Made by a program: the position numbers and the translations under genes. The notes beneath the pieces are model-generated. The model saw nothing but the letters and a program-made list of their open reading frames with translations. It searched no databases and was not told where the DNA came from. Positions 49,134 to 57,989 of a DNA stretch of 64,000 nt are shown here, piece after piece; within the stretch, counting starts at the first letter, position 1, and each line of letters begins with the position of its first letter. Where the stretch lies: assembly GCA_003116975.1 (NCBI GenBank), contig BGKB01000116.1, forward strand, positions 62,001-126,000, in the 5' to 3' direction. The DNA is from Aurantiochytrium sp. KH105. Lineage: Eukaryota; Sar; Bigyra; Thraustochytrida; Thraustochytriidae.

Positions 49134-50783
49134 ATGCAGACCCTTGCTGGAGCGGCGGTGCTATCTTGTGAGCAAGAGAAAGTCAAGCGCACATGTGACG
49201 ATGAAGAAGACGAGGCGCTGAAAGAACTGCAAGAGATGAGCAAGGCGTGGCTTACAAGCACACTCACACGGCTAGCGACCGTCGCCGCGTCAATTCTCAT
49301 CCTCGTCGTAGCGATCGCTATCGGCATGAGCGAGGAGATCCAAAATGATCTGAAAAATATCGCACGTGAAGTGCCGTTGCCTCGTACTTTGGCAAGCTAC
49401 GACCAGCACCACGCAGAGCAGGACGATCAAGTAAAGTTCCCGGTAGACTTTACTGTGCATTTTAATGGCGATGGCCTCGGCGACGGCATGTCTGCGTCCT
49501 CGCGAGACTGGACGGGCATCGATCCGCTCATCCGCGCCGCCTGCGATGAAATGGAGGAAGTCCTTGAGTTTGCGTCCTATGACAATGAAACAATGGCTTG
49601 CATCTGCGAGCCGACTCGAGGCGCTCGTCTCTTTACACCCGGGGGCAAGCGAGTCCGCTCTTTTGCAGATGTTCCGGCCAACGGAACGCGCATCTATCTC
49701 GTGCCCCAAGGTCTGCAGTTTGTCTTTCCTCTCGGCAAAGTTGGCACTGAGATTGTAGCCACCAATGTGGTCTCACCGCTTGCAGACAAAGTCGTCAAGC
49801 TGCGGCAATTGACCGAGTCTCCGCGGGTGTTCAGTTTGGAAAACTTTATCTCCGACGAGGAGATTGACGCGATTTTAAAGCACAATGCTGATCTCGTCAA
49901 ACCTAGCGAGGTTGGGTTCTCTGGCTGGAGAGACTCTACACGAACAAGTAGCACGGCCTGGGATATGCACTCGTCGGCCTCACGCGCCGTGCGAAGACGT
50001 AGCTTTGACTTGCTCGGCATGGACTTCGACAATGACATGGCCGATGCCCTCCAGGTACTCCGGTACAATCTCAGCGAGTGGTACAAGCCTCATCTGGACT
50101 CCTTTGACAAAAAGGCGTACGATGGAACCGTCCCCAAGGTCGAAAACGGGACAAACCGATTTGCTACAATCTTTCTTTACCTTTCTGACGTCGAAGAAGG
50201 CGGGCATACGGTTTTTCCTCTTTCGACGACGCATGAGGGCTACAATGGCGAGAAAATTGTACATGACGGAACCGTGCGGTCACCGGGATACATTGCCGAT
50301 AAAGACGCGCGCTGGGCGTGCAACACTTCCTCGACTGCATTGCGGTCCGGTACTCGCCGTGGCTCCGCGCTTCTCTTTTACAGCCAGACTGCGGATGGCG
50401 AGATTGATCCTTACAGCTTGCACGGCGGCTGTCCTGTTGTCAAGGGCATCAAGTACTCTGCCAACGTCTGGGTCTGGAATCGACCAAAGCCGTCAAAGTC
50501 TGACGCCAAGGACGCTGGGGCAAGGCCTGCGCCCGATCTTAACTCGATTCAAATGCATTTCCACAACCGTCGCGCAGGAAAGGTCAACTTGTTCTGGGAC
50601 GATGGGACGGAAGACATGATTTTCCAGGCTGAAATCCTTCCCGGGGAGATGCAGAGCATGACGACGTACCATGGTCACAGCTTTGTGGTGCGAGACGCGG
50701 ATTCCAAGGAGACTTTGCACGCTTTTACAGCAAATGACAAGCTTCACAAGGGGAAGCAGCACGTGGAGGCCATCGAGGCGTGA
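49134..50783 (+). CDS. Membrane-anchored prolyl 4-hydroxylase with a C-terminal VHL-beta-like domain
   Basis: A 549-residue protein. A single span at about 46-64 (LATVAASILILVVAIAIG) after an acidic N-terminus predicts a type II, ER/Golgi-luminal enzyme. The prolyl-4-hydroxylase domain (about 225-455) has the full catalytic set: H320-x-D322 in YKPHLDSF, H430 in SLHGGCPVVKG and the 2-oxoglutarate lysine K440, ten residues after the histidine as in collagen P4H. Residues about 470-549 align with the von Hippel-Lindau beta domain: FHNRRAGKVNLFWDDG, ILPGE, TTYHGHSFVVRDA. VHL Trp88 and His115 are matched by W488 and H515; VHL Tyr98, Ser111 and Trp117 are replaced by Phe, Thr and Phe. Hydroxyproline synthesis is well supported; hydroxyproline reading by the tail is inferred. 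Confidence 0.86.
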   Translation: MQTLAGAAVLSCEQEKVKRTCDDEEDEALKELQEMSKAWLTSTLTRLATVAASILILVVAIAIGMSEEIQNDLKNIAREVPLPRTLASYDQHHAEQDDQVKFPVDFTVHFNGDGLGDGMSASSRDWTGIDPLIRAACDEMEEVLEFASYDNETMACICEPTRGARLFTPGGKRVRSFADVPANGTRIYLVPQGLQFVFPLGKVGTEIVATNVVSPLADKVVKLRQLTESPRVFSLENFISDEEIDAILKHNADLVKPSEVGFSGWRDSTRTSSTAWDMHSSASRAVRRRSFDLLGMDFDNDMADALQVLRYNLSEWYKPHLDSFDKKAYDGTVPKVENGTNRFATIFLYLSDVEEGGHTVFPLSTTHEGYNGEKIVHDGTVRSPGYIADKDARWACNTSSTALRSGTRRGSALLFYSQTADGEIDPYSLHGGCPVVKGIKYSANVWVWNRPKPSKSDAKDAGARPAPDLNSIQMHFHNRRAGKVNLFWDDGTEDMIFQAEILPGEMQSMTTYHGHSFVVRDADSKETLHAFTANDKLHKGKQHVEAIEA

Positions 50784-50965
50784 TTGAAACTTCTCTGTAT
50801 CTGAGTTGTGTTATATACTTTTTGCCAGGCAAATCTCTGGCGCTATGTGCAGCTGCTAGCTTCTCTCTTGCTTCTGTGAAGAAGATGATTGGCACGTCGA
50901 ATTACTTTCAAAATTGATCTTTATATCGAATACACTTTTCTCTCCCTTTTCATTTCTTGCCTCGT

Positions 50966-51457
50966 CTACTTGGCAAAGTTGGTCCAAGACTTGCGGACGA
51001 CTTCTCGGTTAATGTCCTTGCCCAAGTTCTGTGCCGTCTTTTTTCGGAGCGTGCTCATCGTGGCGGCGCACTTGCCATTGTCGCCAAAGGGGAACCAGCA
51101 AAGAACAATGTTGAGAAGTGGAGCCAGCGGGATGGTGAGAGGAAGGAATCCTGTGCTGCCGTCGACGACTTTGAGCGTCGTGGAATCCTGAGACTCAGAC
51201 GCGACCTCAATGGTGATTTGGTCGAGCCACTTGAGCTTGGTGGTTAAATAGTCCACGGTGAGCTTCTTCTCCTCACGCTTTGCCGGCTCATACTCCTCGA
51301 GCTCGCTGGCTGCCTTCCAGATCGCCTCGAGCGTCTCCTTGGCACTGGCTGCGACCACCCACGTTTGCTCCTCGGAGTGCAGATTGCGCACGCCCGGCAG
51401 CACCAGAGCCGGCCGCAGCTTCGTCTGAATGCTCCGCTGCCACGCGATGAAGCCCAT
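50966..51457 (-). CDS. Small conserved-looking protein of unknown function
   Basis: A 163-residue ORF with normal coding character. It is basic and mixed alpha/beta in pattern: an N-terminal LRPALVLPGVRNLHSEEQTW, a charged middle (EEYEPAKREEKKLTVDYLTTKLKW broken into short blocks), and one hydrophobic stretch PLTIPLAPLLNIVLCWFPFG that could be a buried hairpin or short membrane contact. A distant resemblance to DUF1499-type proteins occurred to me but is not firm. The ATG at 51457 is preceded immediately by a CTT/GAA run. It converges on the prolyl hydroxylase with about 180 bases between stops. Confidence 0.6.
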   Translation of the reverse strand: MGFIAWQRSIQTKLRPALVLPGVRNLHSEEQTWVVAASAKETLEAIWKAASELEEYEPAKREEKKLTVDYLTTKLKWLDQITIEVASESQDSTTLKVVDGSTGFLPLTIPLAPLLNIVLCWFPFGDNGKCAATMSTLRKKTAQNLGKDINREVVRKSWTNFAK

Positions 51458-51480
51458 CTTCTTCTTCTTCTTCTTCTTCT
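51458..51480. repeat. (CTT)n run abutting a start codon
   Basis: Seven to eight CTT units (GAA on the coding strand) ending directly before the ATG at 51457. Confidence 0.9.
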
Positions 51481-51673
51481 ACTTCGTCTCCTTCTCCTCT
51501 TCCGTCCGCTTCGCCGAGTCCTTTTCTCCGAGTCGCTCGTCCGTGTTGGCGTTCTGCCTGCGCTTACTCGCAAGCTCTGCGACACTGATGTGGACGGTGA
51601 GGTAAGTAACAGTACGTAGTAGGCCTAATACTACTGAAGCATACGTGAGCACCCACCTCAACCCTGCTTTTCA

Positions 51674-51682
51674 CTTTATACC
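51674..51682 (-). promoter_or_regulatory. Candidate TATA element, GGTATAAAG
   Basis: On the minus strand, 217 bases upstream of the small gene's ATG; the same word family as at 13177-13187. Confidence 0.35.
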
Positions 51683-53123
51683 TTCGTCGTCACCAGCACC
51701 GACTGCGACCTCGGCCTCGGCGCTGGCTCTGGCGGCCGTCTGCGTGCGTGCTGCTGCTGCGCATGGACACGTAAACCTCCACTGCGGCTCGCGGCTCGGA
51801 GGTCGACGCGGACGCCGCGCGAGAGTGGCTGCGCCGCTGCGTGCCGCGCGGAATTCTCAACCAAACCCTTGGACTCCTCACCGTCAGTCAGTCAGGGCGT
51901 GCTACGAACAGAGAATCGTGAGAGCTTTGGGACTGTTGAGAACTTTGGCGACTCTTGAGAGGTTTGAGATCTTTTCGAATGACTAGTATTTTAGGAACTT
52001 TGAGAACTCTTCGTAGTAATAACGAGGAAGGGATGCAGCCGAGTTGCGTTCAGAAGAATAGCAAGGTAGTATACTTTGCAGCTCGCCAAGCACGCAAGCA
52101 AGCAAGCAAGCGAGCTAGCGAGCATGTGGCGGCAAGGGGTTAATTTATGAAGCGTATACATGCATGAATTGATCATCGTGCATTGCGATTTTCTACAACA
52201 TCGATCGTGCTGGACTACTCGTTGGCTTCGTGTGGGCCATGAAGCAGAAAAAGACAAAGGAAAGAAGAGCCACGATTAGAAAAGCAGCCACCTCGAGGAA
52301 AAAAGGGAATGGTGAATCTATGCTGCAACGGACGTATGTGTACCCGGGACAGCATTCTCATGCGTATACCCCCAAAATGCGTTGCGCGAGGGACATTCTC
52401 GATGAGCAACAAGCCACCACGCCACCCCAAAAGCAAACAGACACGGGAAAGGAGGGGGGCGGGGGATTCAATTGGATCGCAACCAGAGTTACCGCTGGTC
52501 TCTATCGAAAGAATCATCCCATGAAAGAACTAGAAACTACAAATGAATGTCTGCCAACCCAGGGCGGACAGTTGCGATCGGTACAATGGTCGGCGTGTGT
52601 TGCCTTTGCCGCTCCAAGAAAGAGATACCTCGGTTGGTCAGCAACCCGCCGACCCTGACTTTGCCATTCTCCCCTTTTATAGCAGCCTTGGCTGCCCTAC
52701 TGTTATTGGTTTCCGCTTCCTCTTCACGCGTCCTTTTTATTCCTTTACAAGCCCCTCATTGGCATCGCTCCACATTGGCATCGCGCCACATCACGCGACT
52801 CGCTGCTAGTGAGAGGCCAAGACAATACATTGCAGGCTTTCGCTAAATCTGATCCGTGAAGGGTGACAGCCGCAATCGGGCGGACCACCGGGACCAAACT
52901 TCAAGCTCAGACCCCAGGTTTTCCAGTACCGAAAATGCTGGCAGCTTCTTCCTGTGGATGCCAATGTCTAATACCCTAGAAGCTGACAAAGCAACCAAGG
53001 TCGGCAAGATGTGGAGCCTTTGGGTTCGCCCCCGAAACTAGAGTATTAACGCAAAGTCCCCGGCCCGGAACGGAATCCACTCGAGTCGGTAACAGTCCTT
53101 CAACAACATCATCGCCCCCTGCC

Positions 53124-55121
53124 ATGGCGGGGTCTAACGGGACAGATGCCGCTGCTGCGTCGCTCTGCGCACGTGAAGTCGCTGCGCAAGCTGAGCGTCT
53201 TGGCGTTGAACCGGCAATTCGCCTTACCGAATTTCCTGGGTGGACACGAAAACTTGCGCTTGGCGTCTTTGTCGTGTCCATTACCTATTATGCCATCACG
53301 CTCGTGTGGTGGTTCGCGCGGCGTAAACACTACTTGATACGAAAGAGAGGGTCTCTCTTTATGCTTCTCACGACGTTTGGACTCATCTATAGCGAGATCG
53401 CAGTGCTTCTTCGCGTATACATGGGCATTTCGACCTTCTCATGCGATTTGTACCATTGGAGGCTGGTGGCCATGTCGCTTATCTTCGGGCCCATCGTGAC
53501 ACGCCTCATTCTCCACGCCAACGGCAGTCGCTTCAACACCATGCTGTTGGAGCGGGGTAAGCGAGACATCGCCTTTGAGGAATATCGGGACCTGACTGTG
53601 GCAAACGCGTCACGCGTATTTCTCTACACATCTTGTGGCATGTGCCTTCGAGGACGGCGCAGGCGCCCGCACACGCGACGTGCCCGGCTTGAGCGGCGCG
53701 AGTCGATTGGGTCTCAGGCGATCGACTCCGAAACTGAAGACGAATTGGAGGATCCACATCGCGCCCAAAGTAGACACGAGGCAAATGATGGACGCGCACA
53801 ATCACAAGCTCACCTCAAGCACTCGCATCACCATCGTGCTACCGTCGACATCGAAGAAGGAGGCTCGAGGGGAGGCAGTGGGCAAGTGCCTTCTCTATCG
53901 CAGCGAGGAGCGACGTCTCGAGCAGCGGGCAAGTCAAGGACCCTTCGATCACTCACGTTCGACGAGCAGCAGCTCTTGGTGGCATACTACAGGACGACCA
54001 ACGTGTACGGCCTCATGCTCGCTGGAGGATTTGCGCTCGCGCCTATGGCGTATACTGTGAGCACAATGCTACGCGAAACCTTGCCATATGGGGGCAAGGG
54101 ATGCCAAGGCTGCCTTGGGAGTGCTCTCGATGTCCTGGTCTTGGCAATTACCTTTGGAGTCATGCTTGTGATTGGGTGCAGCGTGATTGCACGAACGCAA
54201 AGTGGGGATGCTCTGGGTGTCGTGGCAGAGTTGCGAAAGTGCATGGGGCTCTCTGTTATGACGGCAGTTGCAACTGCCATCGTCATGGCGGACCCGGGCG
54301 AGCTTCAGCGACGACGAATTTTTCCTCTGGACATGATCGTGGTGCCGTTCTTGATGATGATCCACTTTGTGCAGTGTCCTCTGCAAGTGTACCGGACCAA
54401 GTGTCCACTCCTAAACTGGCTCGCCACCTGCAAAGTGCAAGCTCCAAAGAATAGCGGGCAGGGAGCCCCATCTGAATCACTTCATCATCGTACATTTGGA
54501 TCTGGAAAGTCCTCTCGCGCCTTTGTCGCGCACTCGTCATCATTCTCTAGAACCATGCGTGCACCTCCACCGTCACCTTCAACGATAAGCCCATCGAGGA
54601 ATGCTTTGGAATCGAGCGACGACGTTTCCTTTTCGCGGACCATCTCGTGTACGATGACATCGAGTACGCGTTTGGCATCCAAACCCTCTCTCGAAGAGGT
54701 TCTAGAGAGCGCAGAAGGGCGTCAAGCTTTTGTGCGACAGCTTAGTCGAGAGCATAGTATTGAGTCGTATTATCTGCTCGATGCCGTACAGCGGTATCGA
54801 GTGATGCAGGAGCAGCACCCAAGCTCGCCGTTGGTGCTCGATATGGTCTTCAAGATCTATCGCACTTTCATAGCGGACAATTCCATTCTCCAGGTTAACG
54901 TCTCGTGGAACGTTTCTCGCGAGCTCGCCCGTGCAGTGGCCGCGCTAAGCGAATCAGAAGCGCAGGTGCAAGAGCCCGCTGGAGACCTCTTTGATGGCGT
55001 GCTTGGCGAGGTCATTGAGATGATGCGAAGAGACTCCTTTCAGCGGTTTTTGCTCTCTGATTTATCTCAAGACTATTTGCGGAGACGTCGAACACGTTTG
55101 TGTCATGCAGCAACTGCATGA
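53124..55121 (+). CDS. Seven-transmembrane protein with C-terminal RGS domain
   Basis: A 665-residue protein combining seven hydrophobic segments with an RGS domain, the arrangement of plant AtRGS1 and protist 7TM-RGS proteins that accelerate GTP hydrolysis on G-alpha. Spans seen: LALGVFVVSITYYAITLVWW, LFMLLTTFGLIYSEIAVLL, LVAMSLIFGPIVTRLIL, then a long histidine/arginine-rich loop (residues about 175-285), VYGLMLAGGFALAPMAY, LDVLVLAITFGVMLVIGC, LSVMTAVATAIVMA and MIVVPFLMMIHFVQCPL. The RGS domain spans about 525-650: SLEEVLESAEGRQAFVRQL, SYYLLDAVQRYR, VFKIYRTFI and FQRFLLSDL. The ATG at 53124 lies in a favourable CCATGG context. The unusual loop 3-4 is longer than in AtRGS1. Confidence 0.85.
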   Translation: MAGSNGTDAAAASLCAREVAAQAERLGVEPAIRLTEFPGWTRKLALGVFVVSITYYAITLVWWFARRKHYLIRKRGSLFMLLTTFGLIYSEIAVLLRVYMGISTFSCDLYHWRLVAMSLIFGPIVTRLILHANGSRFNTMLLERGKRDIAFEEYRDLTVANASRVFLYTSCGMCLRGRRRRPHTRRARLERRESIGSQAIDSETEDELEDPHRAQSRHEANDGRAQSQAHLKHSHHHRATVDIEEGGSRGGSGQVPSLSQRGATSRAAGKSRTLRSLTFDEQQLLVAYYRTTNVYGLMLAGGFALAPMAYTVSTMLRETLPYGGKGCQGCLGSALDVLVLAITFGVMLVIGCSVIARTQSGDALGVVAELRKCMGLSVMTAVATAIVMADPGELQRRRIFPLDMIVVPFLMMIHFVQCPLQVYRTKCPLLNWLATCKVQAPKNSGQGAPSESLHHRTFGSGKSSRAFVAHSSSFSRTMRAPPPSPSTISPSRNALESSDDVSFSRTISCTMTSSTRLASKPSLEEVLESAEGRQAFVRQLSREHSIESYYLLDAVQRYRVMQEQHPSSPLVLDMVFKIYRTFIADNSILQVNVSWNVSRELARAVAALSESEAQVQEPAGDLFDGVLGEVIEMMRRDSFQRFLLSDLSQDYLRRRRTRLCHAATA

Positions 55122-55308
55122 TGAATTGCACTGACATGTACGAGAGTCCTCCAATCGTTCGTTCCCTGATGGGCCTGATGCAAACAAAGCAAATACTACA
55201 TGACTGAGAAATTAGATAGGAATGAAAGAAGAGGGTTTACGGTAGTTGAAGGAGACAAAACCTTGCATAGTGGGTTGCATTGTTCTGTATTCTGTGTTTG
55301 TGATGTGA

Positions 55309-56082
55309 CTATCGAGCGCAATACGCGCATGCGCTGTTTGTACATGTTGCTGGGTTGTGCAGCGACCCGCGCACTGTGGCGTGGTGAAGAACTTGAGGAA
55401 AGGCCTTGGTCGATGCGGGGGCTCGCTCTGGTGCAGAGCCGCTGTCGAGTGACTTTTGCTCTTCGAGAGATCCAATGGAGCTCACTGAGCTCGAAGCGGA
55501 TCGCTGGCCCAAGGACAGTGGGCTCAGCGCGGCAGCAAAGAAGGCCGGAAGAGATGACGCTAACGTCGTTGGGCTCTGTTGCTGTTGTTGCTGTTGCTGG
55601 CATTGCTGCTGCTGCTGTTGTGACTGTTCGTCAAAGCTGTTGCCTCGAGAACGATCTTGGCCGTCCCACTGCTGCTGCTGCTGCTGCTGCTGCTGCGTCT
55701 GGCTTTGTTGGCGCTCTTCGTCGCGCTGCAGCTGTCTCTGCACGGCTCGCCATCGCGGCGAGGCGATCGAGTCATCGCCCAGCTGGGCTTCGAGCAGAGG
55801 GCCCGATGGCGTGACACTTATGGTGAGGTTGGACTTTTTCGACGAAGCCTCGAGCTCAATTTCGGTCTTCTGGATCTCGTACCTCGTGACCCCGAGCAGG
55901 CTCGACGCCATGCTGCTGCTACTATGCTTGCGCAATAACCCGCCGCTGGGACCGACGAAGCCCGTCATGTTCGCCGCCGCTCCCGACGAGCAGTACGCGC
56001 AGTCTCCGCGCTGGCAGCTCGCGTGTTTGTGCAGCTTGATCGCGTGCCGCAGGTCGCTGCGGAACCCCGGGGTCTCGTCCAT
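55309..56082 (-). CDS. PolyQ protein with identical Cys/His motif at both ends
   Basis: A 257-residue protein with no family I recognise. Near the N-terminus it has H18-x4-C23-x4-C28-x2-C31 (HKHASCQRGDCAYC) and at the extreme C-terminus H242-x4-C247-x4-C252-x2-C255 (HNPATCTNSACAYC). Spacing and the CAYC ending are the same, which suggests two copies of a small metal-binding unit or an intramolecular zinc clasp. Between them lie a serine-rich part, a predicted beta stretch (RYEIQKTEIELEASSKKSNL), and two glutamine tracts encoded by CAG/CAA. The frame extends to 56307 upstream, but the ATG at 56082 follows a GGCAA microsatellite leader. It converges on the 7TM-RGS gene. Confidence 0.68.
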   Translation of the reverse strand: MDETPGFRSDLRHAIKLHKHASCQRGDCAYCSSGAAANMTGFVGPSGGLLRKHSSSSMASSLLGVTRYEIQKTEIELEASSKKSNLTISVTPSGPLLEAQLGDDSIASPRWRAVQRQLQRDEERQQSQTQQQQQQQQQWDGQDRSRGNSFDEQSQQQQQQCQQQQQQQQSPTTLASSLPAFFAAALSPLSLGQRSASSSVSSIGSLEEQKSLDSGSAPERAPASTKAFPQVLHHATVRGSLHNPATCTNSACAYCAR

Positions 56083-56085
56083 GGC

Positions 56086-56114
56086 GCCTTGCCTTGCCTT
56101 GCCTTGCCTTGCCT
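56086..56114. repeat. (GCCTT)n microsatellite abutting a start codon
   Basis: Five tandem GCCTT units starting a few bases upstream of the ATG at 56082. Confidence 0.9.
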
Positions 56115-57082
56115 CCCTCCGCTCTCCTTCTCCTTTCCTCCAAAGGCCTGAGCGCCTGCGAGCCAAGCTGTCTGTCCCTGTCCCAGTCCCTCTCCTCTCT
56201 CTCTTCAACGCCGACGCCGACCTCGTCGCCGAGCGCGAGCTCGAGCGGAAGCGGGTCTGCTCCCGCGGGCGTCTCGCCCGGCGCGGGAGAGAGCGCGCCC
56301 GGCGCACGGAGGAGGCGGCGGAGAAGGCGGGCCTCGCGGCGCGCCTCGCTGCGCCCAGGTCCCCCGCCTCCTCGGCGCGCGGGAAGCGGCGGAGAGGGGC
56401 CGCGAGGAGCGGACTCGCGTCCGATCTGTGTCTCGGTCAAGATCGCCGCGGGCGATGGCGGCGATGGCGGCGACCGAGGGGTGAGGGAGGGAGGGATGGG
56501 CGGATGGATGGACGGACGGACGCAGCGCGAGAGCGAGCGAGCGGGCCAGGGAGAGAGAAGGGGGCGGCGCAGAGAGCGGCGCGGCGAGGGGCTGGCTGAC
56601 AGACTGACTGCGAACGCCTCTGCTGGCTGTCTGGGACGAGCGAGACCGAGCGCAGCTAGCTGGCTGGCCGCACGATTTTCAAACCGAATTTCAAACCCGC
56701 GCGGCGATCAATCGACGCCTCCGCGCCGCCTCGTGACGCGCCGCGCGAGGAGGCCCGTCCCGTCCCGTCTCGCCGCGGCCCTCTCTCTCTCGCGCGCGCG
56801 CTCGCTCTCTCTTCCTTCCTCTCTCTCCCTCTCGCGCGCTGTCGTTCGCCGCGCGCGCGGGATCGGATGGGAGGATGCGTCGAGAACAAGGCTCGATGCC
56901 GACGCCGCAGACGCTCGAGCTCGGGGACCTCGTCCGCCTCCTTCCTCTCTTTGCCAGCAGCACCCGAGCAGCTCTAGCTGCAGACCGCAGCCGCACGCAC
57001 CGCAAAGCGACGCGACGCGACGCGGCCTCGGACTGATGACGGTGACTGACTGTGCCTGCTGCAGGCAGGGCGCGATTGTGTT

Positions 57083-57126
57083 TTGCTTTGCTTTGCTTTG
57101 CTCTGCTCTGCTCTGCTCTGCTCTGC
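57083..57126. repeat. (TTTGC)n(TCTGC)n compound microsatellite
   Basis: Pentanucleotide run that changes unit midway from TTTGC to TCTGC, consistent with one substitution spread by slippage. Confidence 0.9.
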
Positions 57127-57772
57127 ACTCTGCTCCGCTGTATACTCCGCTCGTATCGCTCTCGCTCCTCTCCGCGGCAGTGCAGCAGTAGAGCCGCAGC
57201 AGAGCGGCGGGCGGGGCGCCTCCTGCCGACGCGAGCAGCGGCACGGCCTGCCTGGTCGCGGGTGTCCAGGTCGCGAGTCCAGTTTGCGCGCATCCGCGGC
57301 GCGGCGCGGCTGGGCGGGTGGGACACTCTCTGCAAAATGGGACGAGTAGGAGTCCAGGTCCCGTTTTCTGTCCTTGCGCGGTACTAGTATATACCTAGAT
57401 TCCTCGCTCGCTGTTGCCGCCAGAAGCTTGTGCTGCTCGCGGCGCTGCTCGTGCTGCTGCTGCTGCTGCTGCTGCGCAATGGAGAGAAGCTTGCTCTCGG
57501 CTGCTCGGGTATCGGGCTGGAAACGGAAGGCGAGGTGACGGCGCGGAGGAGGAGGAGCAGCAAGTAGGAGGTTAGCGCCAAGGCAGCGTGAGTTCGCGGC
57601 ATGGCGTGGCGCCAACAGCCGGTCAGGCAACGAGCGGACTTGGCCTATACTTTACCGACAACACTACTACGTATGCCGTCGTATGCCATCAACGACATGG
57701 TGTATGCCGCGCTCCACGATGGCGAGGCAAGCCGACCTTCTTCACCAGCCACCATGGCCACAGCCAGCGAGC

Positions 57773-57773
<1 letters not shown>

Positions 57774-57837
<64 letters not shown>
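57774..57837. repeat. (AAGC)n microsatellite
   Basis: Fifteen to sixteen uninterrupted AAGC units in the 3' flank of the coiled-coil membrane protein gene. Confidence 0.95.
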
Positions 57838-57989
57838 AAAAGAGAGGAAAGGAAGCGGAGATTAAGAAGACATCCGAGAAGTGTGACTGACAGTGACGTG
57901 ATTCATGACAGTGAGCTTATGAGGAAGTTCTTTATACCTAATTATGGATGTGATAATAGTCGACCGCAGAATCGGGTACAAACGAGGTC

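Larger units (their letters stand above)
51458..53123. other. Divergent promoter region upstream of the 7TM-RGS gene
   Basis: About 1.7 kb with a CTT run touching the small gene's ATG, a GGTATAAAG word on the minus strand (51674-51682), an AAGC run near 52095-52111, and AT-richer DNA from about 51,950 to 52,350. Open frames here are not supported. Confidence 0.45.
56083..57989. other. Long GC-rich intergenic stretch
   Basis: About 1.9 kb between two minus-strand genes. It contains GCCTT, TTTGC/TCTGC and AAGC runs, CT-rich tracts near 56780-56840, and a GGTATAAAG word on the minus strand at 57930-57938. Several long frames overlap on both strands; none has a domain. Confidence 0.45.
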
